A stretch of 53,877 nucleotides of DNA from a virus: positions 1 to 53,877 of the IMG/VR virus record IMGVR_UViG_3300046170_000029; one strand, given 5' to 3'. Within the stretch, counting starts at the first letter, position 1, and every line of letters starts with the position of its first letter. Below the pieces are notes generated by a model. That model saw only the letters and a list, made by a program, of their open reading frames with translations. It was not told the DNA's origin and did not search any database. Made by a program: the position numbers and the translations under genes. Below, one piece after another: positions 7,897 to 16,884 of this stretch.

Positions 7897-9585
7897 ATGA
7901 TACAAAACTATTTACCAACGGACTACCAAAACTTCATAGCACTCTCTCGCTATGCAAGATGGAAGGAAGATGAACAGAGGAGAGAGAATTGGGGTGAGAC
8001 AGTAGACAGATACTTTAATTACATGTCTGACCACCTTAAGAAGAACTATTCGTACACTATTACTAAAGCTTTAAAAGATAAGCTTACAGAGCAGATAATG
8101 AGTTTAGGTGTGATGCCTAGCATGAGAGCCTTAATGACTGCAGGACCAGCTCTAGACAGGTGTCACGTGGGTGGTTATAACTGTAGCTACATACCTGTAG
8201 ATAGTCCACGTTCATTTGATGAATGTATGTACATTTTAATGTGTGGTACAGGTGTAGGTTTCTCTGTTGAAAGAGAAAGTGTAGACAAACTACCTGTAGT
8301 CAATGAGCATTTTGAGAAGTCATCTACAATAATAAAAGTAGCTGATAGTAGACCCGGTTGGGCACGTGCATTACGAGAGTTAATATCTTTATTATATGCA
8401 GGACAAGTTCCTACATGGGATGTATCTGAGGTAAGACCTGCAGGTGCTAGGCTAAAAACATTTGGCGGTAGGGCATCAGGACCTGCACCTTTAGTTGAGC
8501 TGTTTCAATTCTGCATACAGAAGTTTGAAGGTGCTAAAGGTAGAAGACTATTTCCTATTGAGTGCCACGACCTTATGTGCAAGATAGGTGAGGTTGTAGT
8601 TGTTGGTGGAGTACGTAGGTCTGCTCTTATATCTCTATCTAACTTAGGTGATGACCAAATGAGACACGCCAAGTCAGGTCAATGGTGGGAGAATGAAGGG
8701 CAGAGAGCACTAGCCAATAACTCTGTAGCATTTAAAGGTAAGCCTGAGATGGGTACATTCATGCGAGAGTGGACATCATTATATGAATCTAAGTCAGGTG
8801 AACGTGGTATCTTCAACAGACAAGCAGCCAAAGTTAAGGCATCTGAGAATGGTAGACGAGAGATTGAACACGAGTTTGGTTGCAATCCCTGTAGTGAAAT
8901 CATACTTAGACCATATCAGTTCTGTAACCTAACTGAGGTAGTATGTAGGGCTACGGATGACTTAGCATCTCTAACAGAGAAAGTACGTATGGCTACTATA
9001 TTAGGTACATTACAATCTACTCTTACTAGCTTTAAGTATTTACGTAAGATATGGAAGGATAATACAGAAGAAGAAAGATTATTAGGAGTTTCCCTAACAG
9101 GTATCCTAGATAATAATATATGGACAGAAGAAGTTCTCTCTATACTAAGAGAAGTGGCAGTAGAAACTAATAAGAAGATGGCTAAAGACTTAGGTATACC
9201 ACAGTCAACTGCTATCACTTGTGTAAAACCAAGTGGTACAGTTAGTCAATTAGTTGACAGTGCTTCAGGTATTCATGCTAGACACAATGACTACTACATC
9301 AGAACTGTACGTGGTGATAACAAAGACCCATTGACACAGTTTATGAAGGAGAGTGGTATACCAAACGAGCCTTGTGTTATGAAACCTGATAGCACTACTG
9401 TGTTCAGCTTTCCAATGAAGTCACCTGAAGGTGCAGTCACTAGAACACAGATGTCAGCTATTGAACAGCTAGAGTATTGGCTCATGTTCCAAAGACATTG
9501 GTGTGAGCACAAGCCTTCTGTTACTGTGTCTGTCAAGGAAGATGAGTGGATGGATGTAGGGAGCATGGGTGTACAAGAACTTTGA
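7897..9585 (+). CDS. nrdJ: Class II (B12-dependent) ribonucleotide reductase, main part (frame 1 of 2)
   Basis: 562 residues of a monomeric adenosylcobalamin-dependent ribonucleotide reductase, starting after ACGGAG. Key residues: C96 in GGYNCSY (first redox Cys), the radical site N-P-C-S-E (N330, C332, E334), and CGTGVGFSVE. It reduces ribonucleotides to deoxyribonucleotides without oxygen, so the phage relies on host cobalamin. The 0-frame ends with TGA at 9583 in a nonsense tail (SMGVQEL), while the conserved WVYKNFDEVSG continuation lies in the +1 frame. A single extra G in GTA GGG AGC explains this: GTA GGA GCA TGG reads VGAW. The repaired protein has 637 residues. Confidence 0.9.
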   Translation: MIQNYLPTDYQNFIALSRYARWKEDEQRRENWGETVDRYFNYMSDHLKKNYSYTITKALKDKLTEQIMSLGVMPSMRALMTAGPALDRCHVGGYNCSYIPVDSPRSFDECMYILMCGTGVGFSVERESVDKLPVVNEHFEKSSTIIKVADSRPGWARALRELISLLYAGQVPTWDVSEVRPAGARLKTFGGRASGPAPLVELFQFCIQKFEGAKGRRLFPIECHDLMCKIGEVVVVGGVRRSALISLSNLGDDQMRHAKSGQWWENEGQRALANNSVAFKGKPEMGTFMREWTSLYESKSGERGIFNRQAAKVKASENGRREIEHEFGCNPCSEIILRPYQFCNLTEVVCRATDDLASLTEKVRMATILGTLQSTLTSFKYLRKIWKDNTEEERLLGVSLTGILDNNIWTEEVLSILREVAVETNKKMAKDLGIPQSTAITCVKPSGTVSQLVDSASGIHARHNDYYIRTVRGDNKDPLTQFMKESGIPNEPCVMKPDSTTVFSFPMKSPEGAVTRTQMSAIEQLEYWLMFQRHWCEHKPSVTVSVKEDEWMDVGSMGVQEL

Positions 9586-9811
9586 TGAAGTATCAGGTAT
9601 ATCCTTCTTACCATTCAGTGACCACACATATGCTCAAGCACCTTACCAAGATATAGATGAAGCAAAGTATTATGCCTTGTCACAAGAGATGCCTGAGTCA
9701 ATTGATTGGTCTAAGTTAGCAGACTATGAGAAGGAAGACACTACATCAGGTGGTAGAGAACTAGCTTGCACAGCAGATGCCTGTGAAGTAGTTGACTTGA
9801 CATCTAATTAA
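9560..9811 (+). CDS. nrdJ: Class II ribonucleotide reductase, C-terminal part (frame 2 of 2)
   Basis: The frame is open from 9560; the first start-like codon is GTG 9569. It encodes the end of the reductase: GAWVYKNFDEVSGISFLP, then a C-terminal segment ending in ACTADACE, whose cysteine pair would carry electrons from thioredoxin to the active site as in other class II enzymes. No ribosome site precedes 9569, so it is not an independent gene. It must be joined to the preceding frame by a +1 step or by correcting one base. The stop overlaps the start of the next small gene. Confidence 0.85.
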   Translation, partial: GAWVYKNFDEVSGISFLPFSDHTYAQAPYQDIDEAKYYALSQEMPESIDWSKLADYEKEDTTSGGRELACTADACEVVDLTSN

Positions 9812-9987
9812 TGTTAGAATCTGCTGAGTTATTATGGTGGCAATGGTGGTTACTTATCGCCATTTCCATCAATACAACTATAAACTTAATCGTGTTCTTT
9901 AAAGGTAGGAAGCTACACATAAGGGAACTATTACATCTTAAACCTAAGAGAAAAGGAGTTACACATGGAAAACCTAGCACCAAGTAA
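9811..9987 (+). CDS. Small membrane protein
   Basis: 58 residues (MLESAELLWWQWWLLIAISI…). One strong transmembrane helix with a Trp-rich start (about residues 8-30, ending VFFKGRK) is followed by a basic cytoplasmic tail. The start overlaps the RNR stop (TAATG) and the end overlaps the following gene by 23 bases. Position and composition suggest an inner-membrane protein of the early operon; its role is unknown. Confidence 0.6.
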   Translation: MLESAELLWWQWWLLIAISINTTINLIVFFKGRKLHIRELLHLKPKRKGVTHGKPSTK

Positions 9988-10390
9988 AGAGAACAGAAAG
10001 AAGTTTGATATAGACCTAGAGTATGGACAGGTAAGAGAACAGCTAGTAGCTGATATGTTACAAGATAAAAAGATAGAAGTTAAAAGTGAAAGAGATATGT
10101 GGCAACGTACAGGTAACATTGCCATTGAGTACCAATCTTATGGTAAGCCAAGTGGAATAGATGCAACTGAATCTGACTATTGGTTTCATAATTTGTGTGT
10201 AGGAGAAGATACTTTCTGTACATTAGTATTTAATACAGAGAGTTTAAAGAAAATAATAAAGAACTTAGATTATAAAAGGTCTGTCTCAGGTGGCGATAAT
10301 AACGCATCTAGAATGTACCTACTTAATTTACAAAAATTATTTTCATCTGATGTTATTAAAGCATTCAAGGAAGGAGAAGCAACAACATGA
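9965..10390 (+). CDS. PD-(D/E)XK nuclease-like protein
   Basis: 141 residues after AAAAGGAG. It contains an acidic residue in the first helix (EYGQVREQ), a KIEVKSE strand (E-x-K), IAIEYQS, and GKPSGIDATESDYW. This order (E, ExK, then Gln/Glu and a G-x-x-S-G-I loop) fits small PD-(D/E)XK endonuclease-like proteins found in marine phages. It might cut host DNA or process phage DNA. The assignment rests on motif order only, so the enzymatic role is tentative. It overlaps the next gene by ATGA. Confidence 0.55.
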   Translation: MENLAPSKENRKKFDIDLEYGQVREQLVADMLQDKKIEVKSERDMWQRTGNIAIEYQSYGKPSGIDATESDYWFHNLCVGEDTFCTLVFNTESLKKIIKNLDYKRSVSGGDNNASRMYLLNLQKLFSSDVIKAFKEGEATT

Positions 10391-10647
10391 GAGACATGAT
10401 ATTAAACGCAATCAAAACTAAGATGATAGGGCAGATGAATGCTCATATAGCTAACATAGAAGTGATGTTAGAGAACCCTGTTGGTGCACGAGACCGTGCA
10501 ACCGTAATAGACACTATTGAGAAAGAGATGTCTGCACTAGAGCATCTTGATGGAAGAATTAACGTACTAGTAAAATACTTTGAAAGGAGTAAAGAGAATG
10601 CAATTGAGAATCAACAACAAGAGAAAGAGAAATCCAAATCTAAGTAA
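10387..10647 (+). CDS. Helical hypothetical protein
   Basis: 86 residues, almost entirely predicted helix with heptad-like spacing (IANIEVMLENPVGARDRATVIDTIEKEMSAL), ending in a lysine-rich tail (EKEKSKSK). It is probably a small coiled-coil protein. It starts in a four-base overlap with the previous stop and overlaps the next gene by 50 bases in another frame. No function recognised. Confidence 0.65.
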   Translation: MRDMILNAIKTKMIGQMNAHIANIEVMLENPVGARDRATVIDTIEKEMSALEHLDGRINVLVKYFERSKENAIENQQQEKEKSKSK

Positions 10648-10846
10648 ATATGATGCACCTCTAAAAATACAATTTAGTAGAGGTCTGAATGATTTTAAAA
10701 GAGGCAAGACACTTAATCCATATCACCCCAATACGATGCAAGCAAGAGAGTGGGATAGGGGGTTTAATGTATCCTACTTTCAACGATTAGAAAGGGTCAA
10801 AAGAGATGAAGCTAGAAGAAGAAGCGAACAGATACATGAAAGATAA
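10598..10846 (+). CDS. Rmf/CrpP-like small basic protein
   Basis: 82 residues from ATG 10598, chosen because AAAGGAGTAAAGAG precedes it; a TTG at 10580 is less likely. The centre reads FSRGLNDFKRGK…NPYHPNTMQAREWDRGFN, which follows the spacing of ribosome modulation factor (RG-x-x-x-x-x-x-G, PY, R-x-W-x-x-G). Bacterial RMF dimerises 70S ribosomes in stationary phase, and related short proteins occur in phages and plasmids. Here it could tune host translation, but direct ribosome binding is inference. The C-terminus is highly basic and overlaps the MazG start. Confidence 0.5.
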   Translation: MQLRINNKRKRNPNLSKYDAPLKIQFSRGLNDFKRGKTLNPYHPNTMQAREWDRGFNVSYFQRLERVKRDEARRRSEQIHER

Positions 10847-11195
10847 GTTGGTCATAGCAGAAGTAATGACTGCTGAGTTCTATGAAATGAAAGCAGGACA
10901 AACAGCCATCTTCCCTAAAGACAAAGCCCTAGAGTATTTAGCTCTAGGGTTAACAAGTGAAGCAGGGGAAGTAGCAGGTAAAGTAAAGAAACTTATACGT
11001 GATGGTGCGGATATGGAAGGCTATGAGCTAAAAAAGATTGCCATCTCATCAGAGATAGGTGACGTACTTTGGTATTGTGCTATGATGGCTAAAGAGGTAG
11101 GTGTTCCATTGAATGAGATTATGAAAGAAAACTTGAAGAAGTTACATAGCAGAAAGGAACGTGGAACATTATCAGGTTCAGGAGATGATAGGTAA
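10806..11195 (+). CDS. MazG-like nucleotide pyrophosphohydrolase
   Basis: 129 residues. The all-alpha NTP pyrophosphatase signature is clear: GLTSEAGEVAGKVKKLIRDG (E-x-x-E), then SSEIGDVLWYCAMMAKE (E-x-x-D), the four acidic Mg2+ ligands. Phage MazG proteins hydrolyse (d)NTPs and have been linked to lowering alarmone or shifting host nucleotide pools, consistent with the RNR nearby. The ATG at 10806 lies in the preceding gene; a later ATG at 10836 would also keep the domain. It is the last gene of the + arm before the convergent junction. Confidence 0.88.
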   Translation: MKLEEEANRYMKDKLVIAEVMTAEFYEMKAGQTAIFPKDKALEYLALGLTSEAGEVAGKVKKLIRDGADMEGYELKKIAISSEIGDVLWYCAMMAKEVGVPLNEIMKENLKKLHSRKERGTLSGSGDDR

Positions 11196-11197
11196 CA

Positions 11198-11230
11198 GTA
11201 ATGGGCAGGATATTGCACCTGCCTAATTAC
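11198..11230. terminator. Hairpin at the convergence of the two arms
   Basis: GGCAGG (11204-11209) pairs with CCTGCC (11218-11223) around an 8-nt loop, and flanking GTAAT (11198-11202) pairs with ATTAC (11226-11230). The total is 11 bp with a small internal loop. It lies exactly between the MazG stop and the stop of the first minus-strand gene, where a two-way terminator is expected. Neither side has a long U-run, so intrinsic termination may be weak. Confidence 0.5.
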
Positions 11231-14200
11231 TTATTAAAAGCTTTTCTAAAAGTTTTACCTATCGTAGTTAGGGTAGCTAAATCTTTTGCATTAGAAGCAT
11301 CAGGCTCTTTATTATTTAAGTCTACATATTTTGTCATGGCTCTTCTGCGAAAGTCTTTGGGTAATTTTCTAAACTCTACTAGTGCTTTTATATAATTACT
11401 AGATTGTCCTGTTTTTATATCGGATAAACCTGTCCTTACTTTATTTAAACGTGCTTTTATAAGAGGTTTTATATCTGAATTTACGTAATCTTGTTCAGAA
11501 AACTTATCTTTAACTGACTTAGGAGAATTTATATATTCTTCTCTTACAATGTTTTCTCTTATCTTTACTGCCCTTACTATTTCAGGCAAGGCTTCTCTAA
11601 GAATTTTATTTTCAAATCGTTTTACAGTAGGTACTTTAGACTTACTGCCTAAATCATATTCATTAAAGCCTAATTTTTTTAAATACTCTCCTTCCAAACT
11701 ATCCTTTGTAGTCAAATTAACACCTAAAAATAACCTAGATAAAGGTGCTACTCTTTTTCTTTCTTCAGTAAATAAATATTCTTTTTTAGGAGCTACCTCT
11801 TCTTCTTCAGGAGTTACAGTAAAACCTCTTTGCCTTAAAGGTTTACCAAGTTCTTTCATAAAAGTAGTGCCAAAGTTTAAGTCAGGGTCTTCTTGCAAAT
11901 CTTTATAAGTTAACCCCCTATTTCCTGATGCCCTTTGTGCCTCTATTACTTGAGCAAAAGGAACAAGCCAACTAGATAAGTATTCTCCTAGAGGTCTAGC
12001 TAATGCTTTAGCACCTGCTTCTTTATCTGTTAAATCAGAACTAGATATAATATCAGATATATCTTGAAATACACTTTGACCAACACCTGTTCTAAAGTTA
12101 GTACCTGCAAAAGTCTCAACGAACTCTCTTGCATCAAAGAAGTCATAAAAAGTTCCATTCTTCATTTGCTTTACAGCTTCTCCTAAATATAAGAACTGTC
12201 TCATAGGAAATTGTGGAGTTATATTTGCTACAGTATCATCATCAACTTTCATTTCTTTGTAGTCTGCGGGAGCATCATCCGATGTTCTATATTGATAAGC
12301 CGCACCAGCAACTGCTATCCCAACTAAATTACGTGATATTCTTTGTCTATCTTTCGGAGTTAATTTTCCTTTACCTACTTTGCCTAACGTAACTATATTA
12401 GCTATTTTACGTGATAGAGGTAAAAGTGAACCCCCACCATATTGACCCATCAGTTCCATACTATTAAACATAAAGCGTGGGAAAGGAAGAACAACAGTTA
12501 AACCATTACGCACAATAAAATTTGAGGTAGACCTAAATACAGGTATATCAGGTTGTTTGGCATAAGTAACATCTAATGCTTTATTGGTAGCATCTGCAAC
12601 TATCTCAGTAAAAGACTTAGCACCTGAAGGTCTCACAGAGGAAGCATCATTTAGTAAGTCACGTATCTTTCCATCATTGAGGGTATCAATTAAGTCTATT
12701 CCATACTCTCTTTTAGTAAGTCTTTCTAGCTCACCTAAGAAAGCACCTCGTCTAACTAAAAATTCTTGCCACCTGTTAGGTATATTTAAAGCTTGAACAG
12801 CATCTTCACCTTCAGTAAGAACTTTATCTAATACACCACCTCTGCCACGACCTGTAGCTATCATAATTTCATTTATATTATTAAATAATAAATCTGATTG
12901 TCCTGCTAACTCAGGTCTATCTAATATAAAATCTACAACTTCTTTAGTTTCTTTTGGGTTCTCAAACATATATCTCATATGTCTAAAACTATCTCTCCAG
13001 TTATTAGGAGATAATAAGCTTTTTGCTCCTGATAAAACACCCTCATTAGATAAATTATACAAAGCAGTGTCTACTACATTACCCAAACCTTCCATAGGTG
13101 CTCTTATACCTGCTGATGTTAAGTTACGAGATGCTGTAGCTATTTGTGATACTAACCCACCTCTACGTATATTCTCAACACGCATAATAGTATTACGTAT
13201 AACATCTTGATTCTTTAATGTAGCAGCTTGTTGCAAAGCTACCATTTCATTTACGGGTCTTGCTCTTTTTATTTGAGATAATTTATTTAATACTTTACCC
13301 GCTGTTGAACCTGAACCAACAACAGTTAGTACATAGTCTTCAAAAGATACATCATATTTATTTAACATATCTATGAGTTTGTCACCTGCTATTAACTGTT
13401 TGTTTACAGTTAGCTCGAACAGGTTATCAATAATTGTTTTATTATTTTTAAACGCTTCAGGATTAGCTTTCTTTAAATCACTAGCTACTGCAACAATACC
13501 ATCAAACTTTTCTGGTTTTAATATAGGTTGCAGAAGCGTGTCACCTTGACCAAATAGTCTAGCATCATCGCTTATCTTTGCACTTCCTGTAACCTCCTCT
13601 AGAACTTTGTCTGATAGACTAGCTCCTTTAGATTCAGTTATATCTACAGCAGTGTCTATACCTGCTTCTCTAGCTAAATTATAGTCTAAGGTTTTTTGAC
13701 CAGTTTTACTAGTCTTTGATATAGTTTTACCAGTGCTTTTTTCAAACTCAGTAATAAGTTGATTAGCAATTTCTTTATTTTGATTAGCCACTTTACTAGC
13801 TTCATCCTGTTTCTCCTTTAATTGTTGTGCTGTAGCACCCTTCATCTTCTGTACGTTAAGTCTTCTATTCCAATCCTTTACTGCCTTTTCTTTTTTCTTG
13901 GCTAGTTCTGCACTCAACCTCCTAGAAATACGTGCACTAGCAGTAGGAAATTTTACCACATTACCTAAGACAGGCACAGTTTCCAAAAACTCTATACCTG
14001 CCATAGTACCTCTACCCATTTTTGAAGCAAAGTCTTTAGGGTTTATTCCTATTGCACTATCATAAGCATCAGGGAACGCTTCTTGGGTTTCTTTAGCTAC
14101 CTTCTCTATAACATCTTGGTAACTAGCACCTAGATAATTCATACCATAGCCTAAAGCATTCAATACTTTATAACCCGGACTGCCTGTTATATTCAAGAAC

Positions 14201-14841
14201 TTCTTCATTAAGTTAGTACTACCATCTTCATTAGTATCAGGCATACTATTAACCATGTCAGTTATAAATTTATCTTCTTCTTTTGCTGTCATTTCAGGAA
14301 CTTCAAAGTCTTCATCCAACTTTTCTATTCTACGAAAATCCATTTCATTCTTTGCATTTTGTTTTTGAACAGCGACTGCTTGTGACTCTGTATTATAAGT
14401 AAAACCAAAAGGGATAGCATCACTTTTAGTACTGATATGACCTGCAGTAACGCCCTCATCATCAAGTGCTACAGGACTTACCTCATTTACTATGCCTAAT
14501 TCCTTAGCTGCATCATAGTCTACGAGTTTTCCATTATCAAATAGTTCAGGGTATTTCTCACTGTACTGATTGTATAGGTTATCTTGGGAAGGAGCTAACA
14601 TCCTTTCAGTTTGTTCTTTAAGTTCGTGCTCTTCAGGTACATTAGAGACAGCAACTGTATCAACTATACTAGTAGACACCTCTTCTGGTGCATCATCTTC
14701 TATATTAGATAGTTGATTTAGTAGAGCTTCAGTATTAATATCTTGATTGACTTCTTCTTTTTCCACAATGGTTTGTTCTTCATCACCATCGTCAGGAATA
14801 GAAGATAACTGATTTGTAATTATATCATTATTTAAATCCAT
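11227..14841 (-). CDS. Very large virion/internal protein (1204 aa)
   Basis: The largest protein here. The N-terminal 100 residues are acidic and Gln/Asn-rich. A region of K/E-rich coiled coil (about 310-380) follows. The middle to C-terminal part is helical with Arg-rich stretches (NIRRGGLVSQIATASRNL) and a hydrophobic helix (NLVGIAVAGAAYQY). It is the last gene of the structural arm, next to other large proteins, the place where podoviruses encode internal virion (ejection) proteins. No lytic-transglycosylase or enzyme motif is recognised. Internal virion/ejection protein is the best guess from size and position. Confidence 0.6.
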   Translation of the reverse strand: MDLNNDIITNQLSSIPDDGDEEQTIVEKEEVNQDINTEALLNQLSNIEDDAPEEVSTSIVDTVAVSNVPEEHELKEQTERMLAPSQDNLYNQYSEKYPELFDNGKLVDYDAAKELGIVNEVSPVALDDEGVTAGHISTKSDAIPFGFTYNTESQAVAVQKQNAKNEMDFRRIEKLDEDFEVPEMTAKEEDKFITDMVNSMPDTNEDGSTNLMKKFLNITGSPGYKVLNALGYGMNYLGASYQDVIEKVAKETQEAFPDAYDSAIGINPKDFASKMGRGTMAGIEFLETVPVLGNVVKFPTASARISRRLSAELAKKKEKAVKDWNRRLNVQKMKGATAQQLKEKQDEASKVANQNKEIANQLITEFEKSTGKTISKTSKTGQKTLDYNLAREAGIDTAVDITESKGASLSDKVLEEVTGSAKISDDARLFGQGDTLLQPILKPEKFDGIVAVASDLKKANPEAFKNNKTIIDNLFELTVNKQLIAGDKLIDMLNKYDVSFEDYVLTVVGSGSTAGKVLNKLSQIKRARPVNEMVALQQAATLKNQDVIRNTIMRVENIRRGGLVSQIATASRNLTSAGIRAPMEGLGNVVDTALYNLSNEGVLSGAKSLLSPNNWRDSFRHMRYMFENPKETKEVVDFILDRPELAGQSDLLFNNINEIMIATGRGRGGVLDKVLTEGEDAVQALNIPNRWQEFLVRRGAFLGELERLTKREYGIDLIDTLNDGKIRDLLNDASSVRPSGAKSFTEIVADATNKALDVTYAKQPDIPVFRSTSNFIVRNGLTVVLPFPRFMFNSMELMGQYGGGSLLPLSRKIANIVTLGKVGKGKLTPKDRQRISRNLVGIAVAGAAYQYRTSDDAPADYKEMKVDDDTVANITPQFPMRQFLYLGEAVKQMKNGTFYDFFDAREFVETFAGTNFRTGVGQSVFQDISDIISSSDLTDKEAGAKALARPLGEYLSSWLVPFAQVIEAQRASGNRGLTYKDLQEDPDLNFGTTFMKELGKPLRQRGFTVTPEEEEVAPKKEYLFTEERKRVAPLSRLFLGVNLTTKDSLEGEYLKKLGFNEYDLGSKSKVPTVKRFENKILREALPEIVRAVKIRENIVREEYINSPKSVKDKFSEQDYVNSDIKPLIKARLNKVRTGLSDIKTGQSSNYIKALVEFRKLPKDFRRRAMTKYVDLNNKEPDASNAKDLATLTTIGKTFRKAFNK

Positions 14842-16128
14842 TTAGAGAAACCCTACCCCAGTCCATATTATAGTTTTAGTTTTAGGATTTCCTCTCTCAT
14901 CCATTTCGCCTGTTTTATAAGTAACAACATCCCCGGGCTTGACTAATGGTTCTTTGATAATTTTACCAGCATTATCTCTCTCTCCAATTACACCTTTTTC
15001 TAAGTCAACTCTGCTCTCTAACATATGATATTTCTTTCCTCTTAAGTTTACTCCTTGCCTGAAGTCATACTTATAGGCTTTAATATCTTGTTGAGTATTT
15101 TGTATAACACTATTTATTTTCTTAGATAGTACGTTGTCAGTATTACCATATTCTTTTTTTAAGTTTTCCATACCTCTTAAAGTACCTGCGAATATCTTAT
15201 GCTCATTACCTTCTAATTGTGTTACCAGTTCTCCCTCTAGGCTTTTTACAATATTAGAATCATTAACACCTCTAGTTATACCATTGTTAACTATCTTATC
15301 TCTGTTAGTTTTACTAAACATGGATGACTCACTTGTACCTGCCCGTTTAACAGATAGTTTTTTGTTATGTTCTTCTTTTATTCTTTCTAGTATTGTTTTC
15401 CTTTTAGTTTTAAGAAAATCTAATTTTTCCTTATCTTTTGTATAAAACATTTCATCTTCAATTTTTAATAATGTAGCTTCGTTTGTTGAACCACTTTCAA
15501 ATCTATTAGTTTTTTCAAATGCTTTAAACTCCATAAACTCATTATAGTTTATTTTAGCAGGAGTAATAAAAGACGTATCTGTAACAGTTTCTTTTGGCAA
15601 CGGTGCTATAGTGTCTGTTTGTCTCATTACTTGTTTTCCTAATTTAGGTTTAAATAAAGCACTATATAAACCTGACGCAGGAATATCTTCATCGTAGGCA
15701 GGTAATGGCTTAACTGCACCCACAGAACCATCTACGAAATTGTTTAAATAATCTGCTGGTTTAATGTTTTCAGGAGCATTAACAGATGAAAATTCTAAAG
15801 CCTTATTAATATCAAAGTCATCACCTAAAGTTCTTTGACTTTTAACAGCAACATCATAAAACTTATTAGCATCAGATATATTATTTCCTGCTGCCTTATA
15901 CATTTGTATAGCTTTTGTTGTATCACCGCCCACCAAACTAGCTAACTTTAAAACACTTTCTCTTAACTCTTCTTTCTCTTTATCTTTTCTTTCTAATGCT
16001 GCCCTTCTACGAGTAACACGATATTGTGCCATACCGTCAATTCTATCTTGAGTACGTTTCATGTCTGTTTTAAGTTGGTCATCTACACTTTTAGCGAGAC
16101 CTGTTAAAAAACCTGTAGCAAAACTCAT
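14842..16128 (-). CDS. Probable internal virion protein, coiled-coil
   Basis: 428 residues, ending one base before the start of the 1204-aa gene. The N-terminus is a long charged helix (MKRTQDRIDGMAQYRVTRRRAALERKDKEKEEL). The middle is rich in K/E helices. The C-terminus is a beta segment (GDVVTYKTGEMDERGNPKTK). No enzyme motif. Its position among the large virion proteins suggests an internal or ejection protein. Its start overlaps the preceding stop by ATGA. Confidence 0.6.
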   Translation of the reverse strand: MSFATGFLTGLAKSVDDQLKTDMKRTQDRIDGMAQYRVTRRRAALERKDKEKEELRESVLKLASLVGGDTTKAIQMYKAAGNNISDANKFYDVAVKSQRTLGDDFDINKALEFSSVNAPENIKPADYLNNFVDGSVGAVKPLPAYDEDIPASGLYSALFKPKLGKQVMRQTDTIAPLPKETVTDTSFITPAKINYNEFMEFKAFEKTNRFESGSTNEATLLKIEDEMFYTKDKEKLDFLKTKRKTILERIKEEHNKKLSVKRAGTSESSMFSKTNRDKIVNNGITRGVNDSNIVKSLEGELVTQLEGNEHKIFAGTLRGMENLKKEYGNTDNVLSKKINSVIQNTQQDIKAYKYDFRQGVNLRGKKYHMLESRVDLEKGVIGERDNAGKIIKEPLVKPGDVVTYKTGEMDERGNPKTKTIIWTGVGFL

Positions 16129-16679
16129 TGTGTTCTCCTTGCCATTAAGCCTTTAGGCTCTTCTATTTCGTCATCTTCCATTGATATATCGTTAGTGTCT
16201 TCCATCTCCATTTCATCTTCGCCTTTAATTTCATCCTCACTGAACAACATACCTTCTTTTGCATCTAATTCAGTTTGTAATTTAGTTCGCACACTTTCTA
16301 ACAATGTATCTCTTGTTTTACCTTTATTAGGATTTTCCATACCACTGTCATACTTAATACCTGCCATGTCACCAACAAGCATAATCATTTCCATAAGTAG
16401 CGGCATTACTAACATGCCTACATCAATACTGTGTTTACCATCCATAACACCTGCCATCTGAATTGTATTAGCAAGAGTTGTGACAGGTACATCCATCTCT
16501 AATACATCTACAAGTTGGTCAGCAAAATCTTCAGATGCCATTCTATCTAAGTAATATTCAATTGCTTCATCAACAGTAGTATATTGAGGTGCTTGTTGCC
16601 AAGGTCTACCACCTAACTCTGATGTCATGTGTTGCCCTGCTATCGGAGCATCTAGTGCGATTTCATTAAGCTCTGCCAT
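16125..16679 (-). CDS. Hypothetical virion-arm protein with hydrophobic centre and acidic tail
   Basis: 184 residues. The middle holds a Met-rich hydrophobic helix (GMLVMPLLMEMIMLVGDMAGI). The C-terminal 45 residues are very acidic (EDEMEMEDTNDISMEDDEIEE) and end in the motif PKGLMARR. Similar tails occur in other proteins of this arm. It may be a virion-associated or chaperone-type protein. It overlaps both neighbours by a few bases, consistent with one polycistronic message. Confidence 0.55.
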   Translation of the reverse strand: MAELNEIALDAPIAGQHMTSELGGRPWQQAPQYTTVDEAIEYYLDRMASEDFADQLVDVLEMDVPVTTLANTIQMAGVMDGKHSIDVGMLVMPLLMEMIMLVGDMAGIKYDSGMENPNKGKTRDTLLESVRTKLQTELDAKEGMLFSEDEIKGEDEMEMEDTNDISMEDDEIEEPKGLMARRTQ

Positions 16680-16884
16680 TTACTTCTTCTCTTTTTCTAC
16701 GTATAATAGATACATGTTTAGCAACCCTAATAGAAGGTTGCTCTACATCCATTTCTTTTCTAACCTTATTTGCTTGACCACGTGACAATAAACCACGTGT
16801 AGCTTTTATATCAGTGTCTTCACCTTTTTCAACTTGAAGATTTCTATATAAAGTCTGTGCAGGATTATTTCCAATACTAGCCAT
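16666..16884 (-). CDS. Small basic hypothetical protein
   Basis: 72 residues when started at the ATG at 16884 (MASIGNNPAQTLYRNLQ…), which has AAAAGGATGG upstream. An upstream start at 16908 would add eight residues with no better site. It is rich in Lys/Arg toward the end (SIIRRKREEVNGRA) and soluble. No family recognised. It lies between two virion proteins and overlaps both. Confidence 0.55.
   Translation of the reverse strand: MASIGNNPAQTLYRNLQVEKGEDTDIKATRGLLSRGQANKVRKEMDVEQPSIRVAKHVSIIRRKREEVNGRA

Noticed and set aside
9575-9590. CTT TGA at the end of the first RNR frame, identical to the RF2 slip site
   Set aside because: The conserved WVYKNF of the reductase already lies in the +1 frame upstream of this codon, so the switch must happen earlier, near GTA GGG AGC.
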